The position numbers and the translations under genes are program-made. Of a stretch of 64,000 nucleotides of DNA, positions 11,652 through 22,374 are shown in pieces (the stretch's first letter is position 1; each line of letters opens with the position of its first letter). The stretch is from Gelatoporia subvermispora B (lineage: Eukaryota > Basidiomycota > Agaricomycetes > Polyporales > Gelatoporiaceae). Below the pieces are notes generated by a model. It saw only the letters and a list, made by a program, of their open reading frames with translations. It had not been told where the DNA came from and searched no databases. The stretch is from the NCBI GenBank assembly GCA_000320605.2, contig KB445814.1, positions 1 to 64,000 of the forward strand. The letters are read 5' to 3'.

Positions 11652-13592
11652 ATGACAGACTTCCAGGATATCAGTGTCACTCTGTCTTCATTAATAACGT
11701 CTGCCGTGCATGATGACCCTCCGAGGTGCACTCTACGCGAGATATCTCAGGCTACAGAGCAGACGGGAGCCGCGTCAGCCTTGGTACGTCTTCCGCCGTC
11801 CCACTTCAAGAGCTTGTCGCAGAATCTTGCAGGAACCCCTCTCTGTGCTTCCGATGCTGATTCCATGCTCTGATGAGTATGCACAATCTTTGTTGCAAGT
11901 CATCGGAGAGCACGCGAGTGCGAAAGAGACTGTGATGGCGCTGCAAGAGATTGTCGAAACGCTCGGACGTAGCCTTCAATCTATTGATGATGAAGAGGAG
12001 CGGCCTGAAGATAAGACGTTGTCCCCAGCAGTACAACTGGCTCGGGTAATGCGCCTATACGCCGCATGTGAGCATGGCGTTGTCACCTTCATCGCACCGC
12101 ATGCTCAGTACGGCTGAAGCTATCCCACGGCTTCCCAAACGGAAAAGGCTTCCGCATGAAGTTATCCAACCACTGTTCTCCGAACTAAACTCTGTTATCA
12201 GTCTGTCAATTAGAGATGTTGAGCCAAGAGGCAGTCGACTACTTCTTGCGTCCACATCGGATCTAGTTCGAAAGCTGGCTAGCTGGACCCATTCCGATGG
12301 CACAAATACAGTAGAAACATTGAGCAAGACAAGTGTGAGTCTTACATCTTCCTTTTTTGTAGTGTGGCATAGATTCTGATTGATCTGTAGGGTGTTTTGT
12401 ATGACATACTCTCAAAAGTAGTAGAAGCATACTCTGCACGAGTGCATAGTACACTCGCGCAAGAAGCATTCAATGAACAATTCTCGAGACTCGTGATCCC
12501 TTCAGACGTGCAAGCCAGCACATCCGGAAGTCCCGATGATCCTTGGAATGATGTTTGGGTATGTCGAAGCAGCTGATATCTGCGTTCTATGAGTCAACTG
12601 AATTACCGAAGGACGCTATGCGCAGTTTGGGTATCACAGTCCAGATCTGCGAGTCGCGGCCTTCACTAGGATCTCTCATCCTACTAGCGCACTCCAAGTC
12701 GTATACAATGTCCACCTCTGTCTTAGTAAAGTTCACACCGATCATCGTCTCTTCGATTCAGTCCAACACAGCACTTGACGAGACGCTCTTTGTACTGCTC
12801 CGCTCCATCGCTCCACTGCGCACCCAGATATCTGCTCCAGAACTCCCACCCGACGTCCTCATACCTCTCGCACACGTCCTTCCACCTCTGGCCAGCGTCC
12901 ATCCCGATCCAGCCACGCGCCACCAAACATTCCGATTGCTGTCCCTCGTTCTACGTTTTTCTCCCTCATACCTCCGACTGAACATACTACACAGCTTGCT
13001 CACAGACCCAGACTCTGCTGCACAGATGCGTGTTGCAGCAGTTGGCCTAGTGAAGGAAGCTGCGCTGGAGGCTGTTGCGACTGTCCCTGGAACGACCGGA
13101 AGCAGTGAGAATGTGTTCGCGTCTCCGATCTTCCTGAGGACTCTTGGGTCGGTGTTGTTTAGGTCGGACCCCCCAGACCTACTTGATGGCTCAGAGCTGA
13201 GCCTGGATGAGTTCTTGGAGTCTCCAGAGCCTCTCCGCCTAGTCGAAGTCCTCGGGTTGTTCTACTTGCTCTTGAAGAGAGACACCAACAATAGGGTGGG
13301 TATTCCGCCGACATTTATATCGTACTCCCACATATTGTCCCGCTTCTCAGACCGGGATACGCGACTCGGCTACTAGCGTTCAATCAAATTTGTTGGATCC
13401 TATACGACGACACATCGAGAGGTGGCATACTAGTACGTCTCCGGGGCTGACATTCCAGGAGCATTGTATTGAAATCTGGCAGGCTCGGGAGAAGATAACG
13501 ACGAGGACGAGCACCCGGAAATGCAATTGGGGATCTTGCAAATGTGGGTGGAACGTACAAGCGAAGCCATCGATGACCTGCACAAGCGATGA
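11652..13592 (+). CDS. YAP1-binding/ALF4/glomulin family protein
   Basis: Alpha-helical repeat protein resembling the Ybp1/glomulin/ALF4 family. Known members include yeast Ybp1, needed for peroxide activation of Yap1, and glomulin, a cullin-RING ligase inhibitor. Exons were joined as MTDFQD...ASAL, EPLSVLPMLIP...VMRLYAA, AIPRLPKRKRLPHEVIQPLF...SKTS, GVLYDILSKVVEAY...DPWNDVW, DAMRSLGITVQICESRPSLG...LKRDTNN, TGIRD...RRHIERW and SGEDNDEDEHPEMQLGILQM to the stop at 13590. Diagnostic family features are LSPAVQLARVMRLY, the SPEPLRLVEVLGLFYLLLKRDTNNRTGIRD block, and an acidic segment before the C-terminus. The 51-nt intron at 11786-11836 resolves an apparent frame change early in the gene. A role in oxidative stress signalling or SCF control is an inference from the family. 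Confidence 0.75.
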
Positions 13593-14565
13593 GAGCAATA
13601 CATCGTTGCGCAATACCTGTGTGACCGCCCGTGCATGCAGTCATGAAGACGCCCGAAGAGCAGTAATCTAGGACGGTCTGCAGGGTGGTCTAGACATATT
13701 ACTGGCATACGGCCCGATGTCGATGAAGGAATGCCTCGACCCTGTGCGTCCTGTGGCTGCGAATTTTCCTTATTTACTTTCCCCTCTTGATTGGGCCAAT
13801 ATGCCTTTGGGCCCCGAGGCATACGGACTGGGCGTAGGCCTCGTGCACATGGCTGAAGTCGCACGCGGTCCATCAGTTCTCAGTGTTCAACCTAGACCAG
13901 ACTACGTAAAGGTCGACAGTGCCTGTTTGCTGTTCGTCCAATGGGGGCGATGCAGAGGCGCAAGCAGTGCGTAATGCTAGTACAACTGTCAAGAATAGCC
14001 ACTGGCACCATGACCCACGACGTTCTCTGAGGCGCTAAATACATGCTGTGTATCGCAGACGGTTGGGACGGGCCGCCCGTACCAGGTGAAATCACTGAAG
14101 ATTGTTGTGTGGCTACTCCTGTAATTTTGTTGTCTCCGGCGCAGAATATGACATATCTGAACAGCTGGGTTTGCCTCTACATGCACTGCGGCGCCTTCTT
14201 CGTATCGTCGATCAGAACATCCTAGCCGAGTCGCGCTATCACAGCCCAATGCTACACGATATTCGGATTCCATGGATTGCTGCATTTGCTCGTTGCCCAA
14301 TATACTGAAATTGTTCTGCGGACCCTACGTATGCCTCAGTGTTGCGAAGCATTGCGATTCGAAGCTCCGCCGAATGTGACACATATGCCACATAACTCCC
14401 AGGTGTGAAGCCGCGATGTCGGCGGCACCTTCGTTACACGTGTACAACCTGTTCACTACTGGCCCTCCATGGTATTGTTCAATAATGCTATAAGAGTGAG
14501 CGTGTGCAGGAGACTCTTTGCGTCTTCTCATACGCCTGATCATCCATCTTCCTCCCCACCAAATC
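13593..14565. other. Intergenic stretch with unassigned open frames
   Basis: Several short open frames are present. They include 13717-13974 (+) and, around 14140-14290 (+), a segment reading YDISEQLGLPLHALRRLL that looks helical and could be coding. I could not join them into a gene or name a family. The last part is the presumed promoter of the following membrane protein gene. Confidence 0.35.
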
Positions 14566-16022
14566 ATGGCGTTCTCCTTTTCCTTCACCTGTTCGATTGC
14601 TAGAGCCAACATGATAGGAATGTCGCTTGCATCTTTAGTTTATGGTACGTTTTGATCTGGATGTACTGAGTTTCACACTAATTTGTGCCCATAGGTCTTC
14701 ATGTGTCGTTCTTTGTAGGAACAGTACGTCGGTGGAGTAGGATCGACAAGTAATGCGTATTCCGACGACACTTTTTGCAGAGTATCTGCTAATACGACCA
14801 TTAAAATGGCAGGTACCGCAATTTCTTCAGAACCTACGTCATCTTGCTATTTGTTACAGCTACGGTCGCTTTCGCGTTGCATTTGCGGTGGAACGTGGTC
14901 GCTTTCATTGACAACTGGAATTATCCTGGCGGCCCACTCGTATTTCTGCAGAGGAACGTCCACAGCCCTTTGAACTTAGCGGTGACAATCCTGTATGTCT
15001 TCGTTCCTCTCCTCATCTCATAATCTCATTGCTTACGTCACGACACCAGCTATCTCTTTCTAAATTGGCTTGCGGACGGCATGTTGGTATGTTCATGGCT
15101 ATTTGGATACACAGACTGCTGATTTAATCTGGGTTCAGCTTTTCCGATTCGACCGTGTATGTAAAGGCCATCGTGCGGCGCGAACCGTCGCAATAAGCAT
15201 CTTGCTCACGCAGATCGGTAATTATCCTAACTAACACGTTTCATCTGCATAGACTGAACAATACTACGTCTAGCGTTAGGCTCCCTCTTCGTCCCAGAAA
15301 TTGCGGCTCTGTGTATGAATCTCTGGATAGATGCACCAACTGCACCTGCGATCGCATATCTCACACTTACCCTCTCGTTGAATGTCCTTGTAATGATGTT
15401 TATCGCCCTTCGACTCATCCTTTTCAACCGGGAGATGGGATTGGGCACAATGGTGAATCCTCCAAGGCCTTACGGGGCGCTTGCCTGGAGAATATTCCAG
15501 ATTGCAGCACCGGTCACATTCGTGTCTTTATTCGGAATCATAACTTGCGGAATCAACAGCCCTTTACAGAATGTATTCTTGCCGATTCTGGGTCAGTTGC
15601 AGGTACGCATGCCCGAAATTGTCCCTCTTCCGACCACTCACCTGTACCACCAGGCAATTCCTCCTCTTCTTGTCACAATGCTCGCACTTGAGAACCGCAA
15701 TGCATCAAGCACGTCAAATACTCTGCCTAGGTCCATGACCTATGACCTTGACTTGCCCCCAGAAATTAAGGAGCCCACTTTCCTCCGGCGATGCTCCTCG
15801 GCACTCTCACTCAAGACTCAGGCGAGCTTGCCGAAAATTTCGGTGACCTGTCCGGGTCCAACTAAGGCGCCTTTGCGCTCTCCAATTGTCGATCGTCCGG
15901 ATAGCAATTTCACTTTTCAATTGACTTCCCCGGGTATCCAGGTTAAACGGGCAGAATATGCGTTTGAAAGGCATACATCCGACGTGGATCTTCTCGGAGT
16001 TGAAGAGACCAGTCTAATATAG
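14566..16022 (+). CDS. Multipass membrane protein, uncharacterised Agaricomycete family
   Basis: Predicted integral membrane protein with about seven hydrophobic segments and a soluble C-terminal tail. Exons alternate with short introns: MAFSFSFTCSIARANMIGMS, GLHVSFFVGTVRRWSRIDKY, FRTYVILLFVTATVAFALH, FIDNWNYPGGPLVFLQRN, LFLNWLADGMLLFRFDRVCK, TVAISILLTQIALGSLFVPE, APAIAYLTLTLSLNVLVMMF, then LAWRIFQIAAPVTFVSLFGI. The NWLADGMLLFR segment is typical of the abundant orphan seven-TM proteins of mushroom-forming fungi. The tail after about 15650 is Ser/Pro-rich and polar, and ends DVDLLGVEETSLI. Function is unknown. A receptor-like role is sometimes suggested for such proteins, but nothing here shows it. 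Confidence 0.75.
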
Positions 16023-16428
16023 CCTACGCTGCATGAAGTCGTGGCAGTGTTTCTAGCTCATCGCGTGGACATTGCGCGAAAGCTTTCCGTAGCGGTGTAC
16101 GTCGACGTTATCTCCCCCTTCCTGTTCAATGCGGGAGTTTATCGCTACATCCAGGGAGATACCACTGGGGAGGTTATGTCCAGGCAGATTCATCAATGCG
16201 AAGTCCGCCGTTGGGAGAGTGGGTGGACATTTGATCGGAGGTGTCACGCAACTGTACATAGGAGACCGCAGCCTGAGGGCTTCTTTTCGGGGCGTAAAGA
16301 GGCGAAATGACACATAGCGAGAGTAGAAAACGATGGAATGCGAGAGCACACAGCGGTATATACAGAAGGCCCGCAATTTACAGCGACAAAGGTCAAAGTA
16401 TGATACAATCCAGACGGGTCTCGAGGTC
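16023..16428. other. Convergent 3' intergenic region
   Basis: A 406-bp stretch between the stop codons of two convergent genes. It holds open frames on both strands that look like chance extensions of the flanking genes. I see no RNA gene or repeat. Confidence 0.4.
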
Positions 16429-18368
16429 TCAGGCATCGGACCCGGCATCCACACCCGCTGCAGAGGATCCATCATCCGCCGCCGGGGTATCGTGGGAGGT
16501 GGCATCAGCCTCAGCATGCTGAGCATCTGCGTCTGTGTGCGAGACAGACTCAATGGTAACTTCAGCGGGTGATTCAGCCGAGCTTGTGTTCTCGGCAGTA
16601 GACTCTTGCTGCAAAGTGGCGGCTGTAGCAATGTCCTGTTCCTCAACCTCTGCAGTAGCATCGAGTATAGGATCGGTGGAAACCGAATCTTCGGCTGACG
16701 GCCGATCCGCGACAATGGCCTCGGACAGCGGTTCTTCCGGCGCGAACTGCTCTTGGTCTGACTTCTCCAAGAATTCTTCCTGAGTCGGCGCTGCGGAGTC
16801 TGAGGAAGGCGCAGGTGCCTCGATTTCGTCGACAGTCTCTGGAGGGGCGGAGGTATCGGTAGTAGAGGGATTATGCTGCTGGTCTGACGCCGTAGAGGTA
16901 TCGGTAGCAGAGGAATTGGTCTGCTCGTCTGACGTCGGAGATACTTCTAGAGTAGACGCCTCGTCAGGCTTGGCTTCCCCGATCACGATTTCTTCAACAG
17001 CCCCCTCGGGGACTACATGGTCGTCTGCGGCTTCGTCTGCAATGTCTCTTTCTGGTGCTTCTGGTGCCTCTGCGGGCTCATGCGCGTCCTCTGGCTTGGC
17101 GGGTAGAGCTTCCGCAGCTGAGGCCTCCGGTTGGTCCGGGGCTTCGCCTGCGGAGATTTCTACCTGTGATCCGGTCTCCTCGGCCTGGGGAGGGACTGGT
17201 TCCGCCTCTGACGCATCCGCTTTTGAAAGTTCCTCTGCAACTGAGACAGCTTCGCTGAAAACCATAGTGTCCGTCCTGCTCCTGCCAAGCTTGCGCGGGC
17301 TCTCATTTCGCTCGTGCCCAGCAGGCCCCGGAGGGCTGCGGTCCCGTTCTCTTCCGTATTCCTCAGGCTGCGCAAGCCATGGGCCACGCTCGCGCTCCTT
17401 CCGAGGGTCAATTGAGGCGCCAAGGAGACGAGGGGGTTCGACATCGCCGTCTTGATCATCGTGCAAATGCGATGCACGCGAAGGTATCACGAGGAAGTCT
17501 GATGGCACAAGGTCGAACTTGTGGGTGAGAGCCAGAAAGCGTGCATACAGAGAGGACTCTGCCTCAGCTTGCTCGAACACCTCGCGGTGATGGAAGTACG
17601 CGTGTGCGAAGATGCGGCCTAGGCGCCGCGCAAGAGATGAGAAGTGTCGCTGGGATGCTTGGGGGATAGAAAGTCTGGAAGACATATTAGGGGCGAAATA
17701 TGAAACAGGGAGAAGACACACCGAGAGGGGAAGGCGCGTGGCGAGTTCAGGAGGGCGGTGGCACTATCCAACGTGTGCAGGATGTAGTCAATTGCACAAC
17801 ATTGCTGCATCCACAAAGTTCATGAATTCTCCTCTAGAACGAAGACAATGGTGACGCGTACCTCCATAGCGCCGTCAGTTCCGTGGGCGACGCACAGATA
17901 CTGCCATTCCCCAGCTTTCATGTCAGGACACGTCGCACGCGAGCATTCCTGTTGAAGCATAGTAATCAGAGGGTATGAGAGGTCCTGTGCCAAACGCCTG
18001 TCATATGTCAGTACAATGACTATCTTTCGAGATGTTATTCATGCTCACCGCAACTGCTCGTAGATCCAGCAGTTCTTGTCCACCACTACCTCGTTCTTCG
18101 CATCTTTCTCTGCTAGGATCTCTGCTTCCTTCTCTGCATCCTTGACCTCTGCCTTTACATCCTCCGACGCGTCCTGCTCCTTCGAACTGCTCTTGCCGGG
18201 TATAGACACAATCGCATCCACGTCGTGAACATCGAGCCGGATGAGAAGCGAGATGTATTCCTGCAGCTGGAACGCGCTGTCCAAGGCCGAGATAGGAGGC
18301 AGGCTTTTGACGGGGTAGAATGACGAGATGCGCGACCCGCGCAGCGGCCTCTGTATCGTGGCGGCCAT
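16429..18368 (-). CDS. MOB/phocein family protein with long acidic tail
   Basis: MOB-family adaptor of the phocein (Mob3/MOB4) type, a component of STRIPAK complexes linking striatin, PP2A and GCK kinases. The N-terminus reads MAATIQRPLRGSRISSFYPV and continues into the MOB fold LDSAFQLQEYISLLIRLD. An Asp/Glu/Lys-rich insert precedes NCWIYEQLRRLAQDLSYPL. Zinc-site candidates are CSRATC upstream and FAHAYFHHREVF downstream (the expected C-x4-C and H-x(n)-H pairs), with QYLCVAHGTDGAMEQCCAID between. The domain ends near HKFDLVPSDFLVIP. After it comes a roughly 350-residue Glu/Ala/Ser/Pro-rich, low-complexity acidic tail (about 17,480 down to 16,429), far longer than animal phoceins, which are about 225 residues in total. 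Introns near 17,850 and 18,000 are short. The gene is divergent from the permease. Confidence 0.88.
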
Positions 18369-18704
18369 CTCGACGTCGCCGCACGCGATGAGCTCGACTG
18401 GTCGGTGGCACTGGCACAGGAGTTATCGGCTGGTTGATTTCTATTTCCGGCGGTTGTACTTCCAGATCTGGGAGATTATAATTACGTAATTGAAAGCCCC
18501 ACCCGCGAAAATTTGGCGGTATCTGCCTCCACTTCCGTGGCGGAAAGAACGTTTCGGTTGGTCTCGGTCACATCAAGTCTGGAGCTACTGCTAAACTATG
18601 TTTATCTCGTAATGACTTGACTCGCAGGAGATGTGCTAATTTTGACTCGCATCTTGCTACCATCCAATCACCTCAGAACCGTCCAAACTTCGCTGTATAC
18701 CGAG
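18369..18704. promoter_or_regulatory. Divergent promoter region, MOB / purine permease
   Basis: This 336-bp region lies between two divergent start codons. At 18482-18489 it contains the palindrome TTACGTAA, the known target of Yap1/CREB-type bZIP factors, set in an A/T-rich block. Whether it is used, and for which gene, cannot be told from sequence. Confidence 0.4.
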
Positions 18705-20694
18705 ATGGACGACACGAATAAGGAGAAGACCAACGCCTTCGTCCAGTCGGACCAAGAGCTTGGGTCCTTTTCGGAGGAGACTCTTCGAGAAGCAAATGAC
18801 CTCCGCTTTTCGAACTCGTTGTCGCGCCGGCTGATGAAATGGGGCGTGGAGGCCAGAGGTGCGAAGTATTCCGACATCGGTCGTTGTACGTCTTATAACT
18901 GTGTTTTGTACTCCAGGTATTCTGCCCGTACCCGCTGAGCAGCGCACGGACACGCAGTACAGCAAAATCTTTTTCATCTGGTTTTCTGCCAACTTCAACA
19001 TCTTATCGTACGTTCAACGCACCTAGTATGTTTCGTCTGCGGTACTGAGTATCGTGCAGGTTCTCTGCTGGAACACTAGGCCCAGTAGTCTACGGCCTGT
19101 CGCTGAGGGACTCATGCCTCGTTATTTTATTCTTCAATTTATTGTGCAATTTGTTGCCTGCTTATCTGTGAGTGCACCGTTCACCCTCTTGCAGCGATAA
19201 GAGCTGACGCTCATCCGGCGTTCAGTACCACATGGGGCCCGAAGTTGGGTCTGAGACAAATGTGTCAAGCTCGTTATAGTTTTGGGTATGTTCCCGCGCC
19301 GCATCACATGGAATCCATTTACACCTGTCGCTCCGCAGTTTCTTCGGTGTGATTGTGCCTAGTCTATTTAATCTCGCATCGTTATGTGGATTCTGCATCC
19401 TCAACTGCATCCTCGGCGGCCAAACATTGGCGAGTATCTCCAATGGGAATTTAAGCTGGAGGTATGTTGCCAATCTACCTGTGAAAAGGGTGCCGGAATT
19501 GACCTCGTATCAGTGTAGGAATAGTCGTCATTGCTGTCATCTCTCTGCTTGTATCGTTCTGCGGGTATAAAGTTCTCAATTGGTGCGTCTCTTGCTCATT
19601 ATTGTCTCAACATACTCATCGCCTTCGGCAGGTATGAACGCTTAGCATGGGTCCCGGTTCTCGTCGTGTATCTCGTGGCCGTCGGCATTGGCGGCAAACA
19701 TCTTTCAAGCCCCCCTCCTGCGGTACCAGCCACAGCCTCTGCCGTCCTATCCTTTGCGTCCACAATCGCTGGCTTCGTCATCACATACTCGTCTATTAGT
19801 TCCGATTTTACGATTTACTTCACACCGGAAGTGCCTAGGTGTGTCTGCATTATTTGTATGAAACGCTCAAGCTCTGACTGAGTTACTTCGCCTAGCTGGA
19901 AGATCTTTTGGTACTCTTACTTGGGCTTCAATATCCCTATCGTGCGTACCATCTCTTCGTCTCGTGCACTGAGGCCTTATACTGGCATAGATCATTATCC
20001 AATGCCTTGGAGCTGCATTCGCTATTGCGGCACCGAACGTTCCCTCCTGGAACCAAGGTTATGCAGACGGCAATGTTGGTGGCCTACTAGAGGCCGTACT
20101 GAGTCCCAGTGGCAACTTCGGAAAATTTCTTACAGTGCTCCTTGCGCTCAGCGCCACTGCGAACATTGCACCTACATTTTACTCCATCTGCCTAAATGTG
20201 CAGATTGTCATCCCGCCCCTTGTGGTTGTACCTCGATACCTGTTCTCTTTGGTCGCAACTGCTGTGTATGTGCCACTCTTACCCTGGGTAGTACATTTGC
20301 TGACCTTGGCGCTACCAGCATCATTCCAGTCTCAATTGTCGGTGCTCACAAGTTCTACACCGCGCTGACAAACTTCCTTGGCCTCATTGGGTACTGGGGC
20401 AGCGCCTTCTGCGCTGTCGTCATCTTGGAGCACTTTGCTATTCGCCGAGGCAACTTCGCTGCCTACGACCTCACAGCATGGAACGACTGGCGTCGTCTAC
20501 CAACAGGCCTGGCAGCGCTGTCCGCAGGTGCGCTCGCGTGTGCGCTCATCGTGCCCTCGATGAACCAGGTGTGGTTCGTCGGGCCGATTGCGAAGACGAC
20601 CGGAGACATTGGATTTGAGCTCGCGTTCGTCACTACTGCCCTGTGTTATGTCCCTTTACGTCTCCTTGAGCTGAGATTCAAGAAGCTGGTATAG
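18705..20694 (+). CDS. Purine-cytosine permease (NCS1, Fcy2-like)
   Basis: Plasma-membrane proton symporter of the NCS1 family, Fcy2/FcyB type, importing adenine, guanine, hypoxanthine and cytosine. The cytoplasmic N-terminus (MDDTNKEKTNAFVQSDQEL) leads to KWGVEARGILPVPAEQRTDTQ, a family hallmark. The membrane core follows: KIFFIWFSANFNILSFSAGT, GPVVYGLSLRDSCLVILFFN, FFGVIVPSLFNLASLCGFCI, ASAVLSFASTIAGFVITYS (TM5/6 with the substrate-site serines), LLALSATANIAPTFYSICLN and FLGLIGYWGSAFCAVVILEHF. The C-terminus ends PLRLLELRFKKLV. Several short introns break the gene. The start at 18705 is preferred because upstream residues do not fit the family. Substrate range is inferred from the family. 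Confidence 0.9.
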
Positions 20695-22374
20695 TATTCG
20701 TCGCTGTTAATCGCGGGATGTAGGGGTAGAGGAGAAATATATATATTCTTCGAATATTGAATCATGACCCAATCTCTCATCGCTGTGTTCACTCAATGCG
20801 TGCTACGTCATCCTGGAAATTTAGCAGAAAGTCTGCCAATATCTTCCCTCGCTCCTGTGAACCTAGATCCGACGTGAAAGTAAAGTCCGCAGTTGTTCCT
20901 CGACTGGCCCCAAGGAGCGGAAGCAACTGTCAAGTTCTGACCGAAAAAGGCAGATTACCACGTGATCTTAGCGAGAGCACGTGGGCCAGCCTGAGCGGTC
21001 GGGTGCGACGCACTGCAGCCTGCAAATCGCCCTCATCGCTGCCCACCACGAGCATATCGCAACTACCGTCAAATAGCGCGGCGGGCCCTCTCCCACACTT
21101 TTTACATCCTCCAGAGTCGCTCCAACTCGTTTTCGTTGTTGTCGATGGACTTGTCCCCCGATTCTGCGTTCTCAACGGCGCTGTCTCGCTCCCGGAGGTA
21201 CGTGGAATTTCGTTTCGTCGCTGCCTCACACCAATATTCTTCACTCTCCATCCCTTCCATTCATCTACACATCGTATGATCCATTGTATGTGCTCTTGAT
21301 ACACCCTCCCGATGGTGGAGGGGATCTACAGCGTGGATGCCTTATTTTTGGGTCCCTCAGTGGGGTTGGTCCACGGGATAATCTGCGCAGTGACCCATTG
21401 TATGCGCACATTCTAGCTGGTTTTCTTCCAAGTCTTGCAGCTCAATTCGCTTACTCCCGTGCATGCGTGCTGACCGTGGCTTTTAGGGTATTCCTTTACC
21501 TGACTCCGTCGACGGACGGAGTAGGGGCTCCGCTACTTATACGATGAAGTGATTTCCCAGGATCACAGTCAAAGTGGTACGTCTTTGGATGTCCTCATCA
21601 TCCTAAGAATGCACTCTGACATCTCACGACGTTAGTTCTTGCAGTGGTCGGCGCTTGGAGCGCTGCATGTTGTGTCATGGTGCCGTGCGCCTTAGTGCCG
21701 AGCGCCTCGTGTCCTCTAGTGACCTCCATCCTACATATCATCTTGCGATGGTATGTGTAGATGAAGTGCATACGCGAACGTTCAACGCGGTTACACGAAT
21801 CCTCGCGCTCGGGTTACTTTACCTCCGTGAGTATTTTTTATGCCAATAATAGCCTTAGTACGAGGCTCGCTGAGCTGAGATCAAAGAATTGTTGCAGCGA
21901 TTCAGGCTAGAAACAACTTCCGCGACTTCATCTGTGTCTCTTCTCAGATAGGGTAATTCCAGTGATTGTATGCGCGTCGATGTCAGCTTCACTGTGAGTA
22001 ACATCTGCTTCGCCTTCGTTGGCGCGCACAATTATGCTCTGTGTTTCAGCTAGTCTTTAATAATGACTTTTCCAGACAGGCTACCTTCACATATGCGCCG
22101 AATCGTTGCCGCCCGCGCGGCCACCGTCGTCGGCGTCGTTCAGGACGATTTCGGGCACCGAGCGGGCGGCAAATTTCCTGATTAAGGAGCTTTGCTTACA
22201 TCATCCATGCGATAAGTGGCTCCTAGAGCCGTGCCGGCCCGTATCAATACCGGCCTCGACCTCCGGCCAAACTGCATCGCCAGCGCGCCAGTCGTCGTCG
22301 CCGCCCTCGCCACCCCTCACGTCGTCGACGCGCTCCCGCCTTTTTCCCCAACTTCCCTTCCTATACTCCATGAT
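20695..22374. other. 1.7-kb intergenic region upstream of EPL1
   Basis: No gene could be built here. A 34-codon frame from 21312 (MVEGIYSVDALFLGPSVG) is mildly hydrophobic and may be a relic of a membrane protein. Another segment near 21750 reads MVCVDEVHTRTFNAV, which superficially recalls a DExH helicase box but has no supporting context. The final part is the presumed EPL1 promoter and 5' leader. Confidence 0.4.

Noticed and set aside
16916..17455. Ser/Ala-rich 179-codon plus-strand frame
   Set aside because: Antisense of the low-complexity tail of the MOB protein; the repetitive composition explains the openness.
21655..21849. Segment MVCVDEVHTRTFNAV resembling a DExH helicase motif
   Set aside because: No Walker A, SAT or motif VI around it; a single weak tetrapeptide match is expected by chance.
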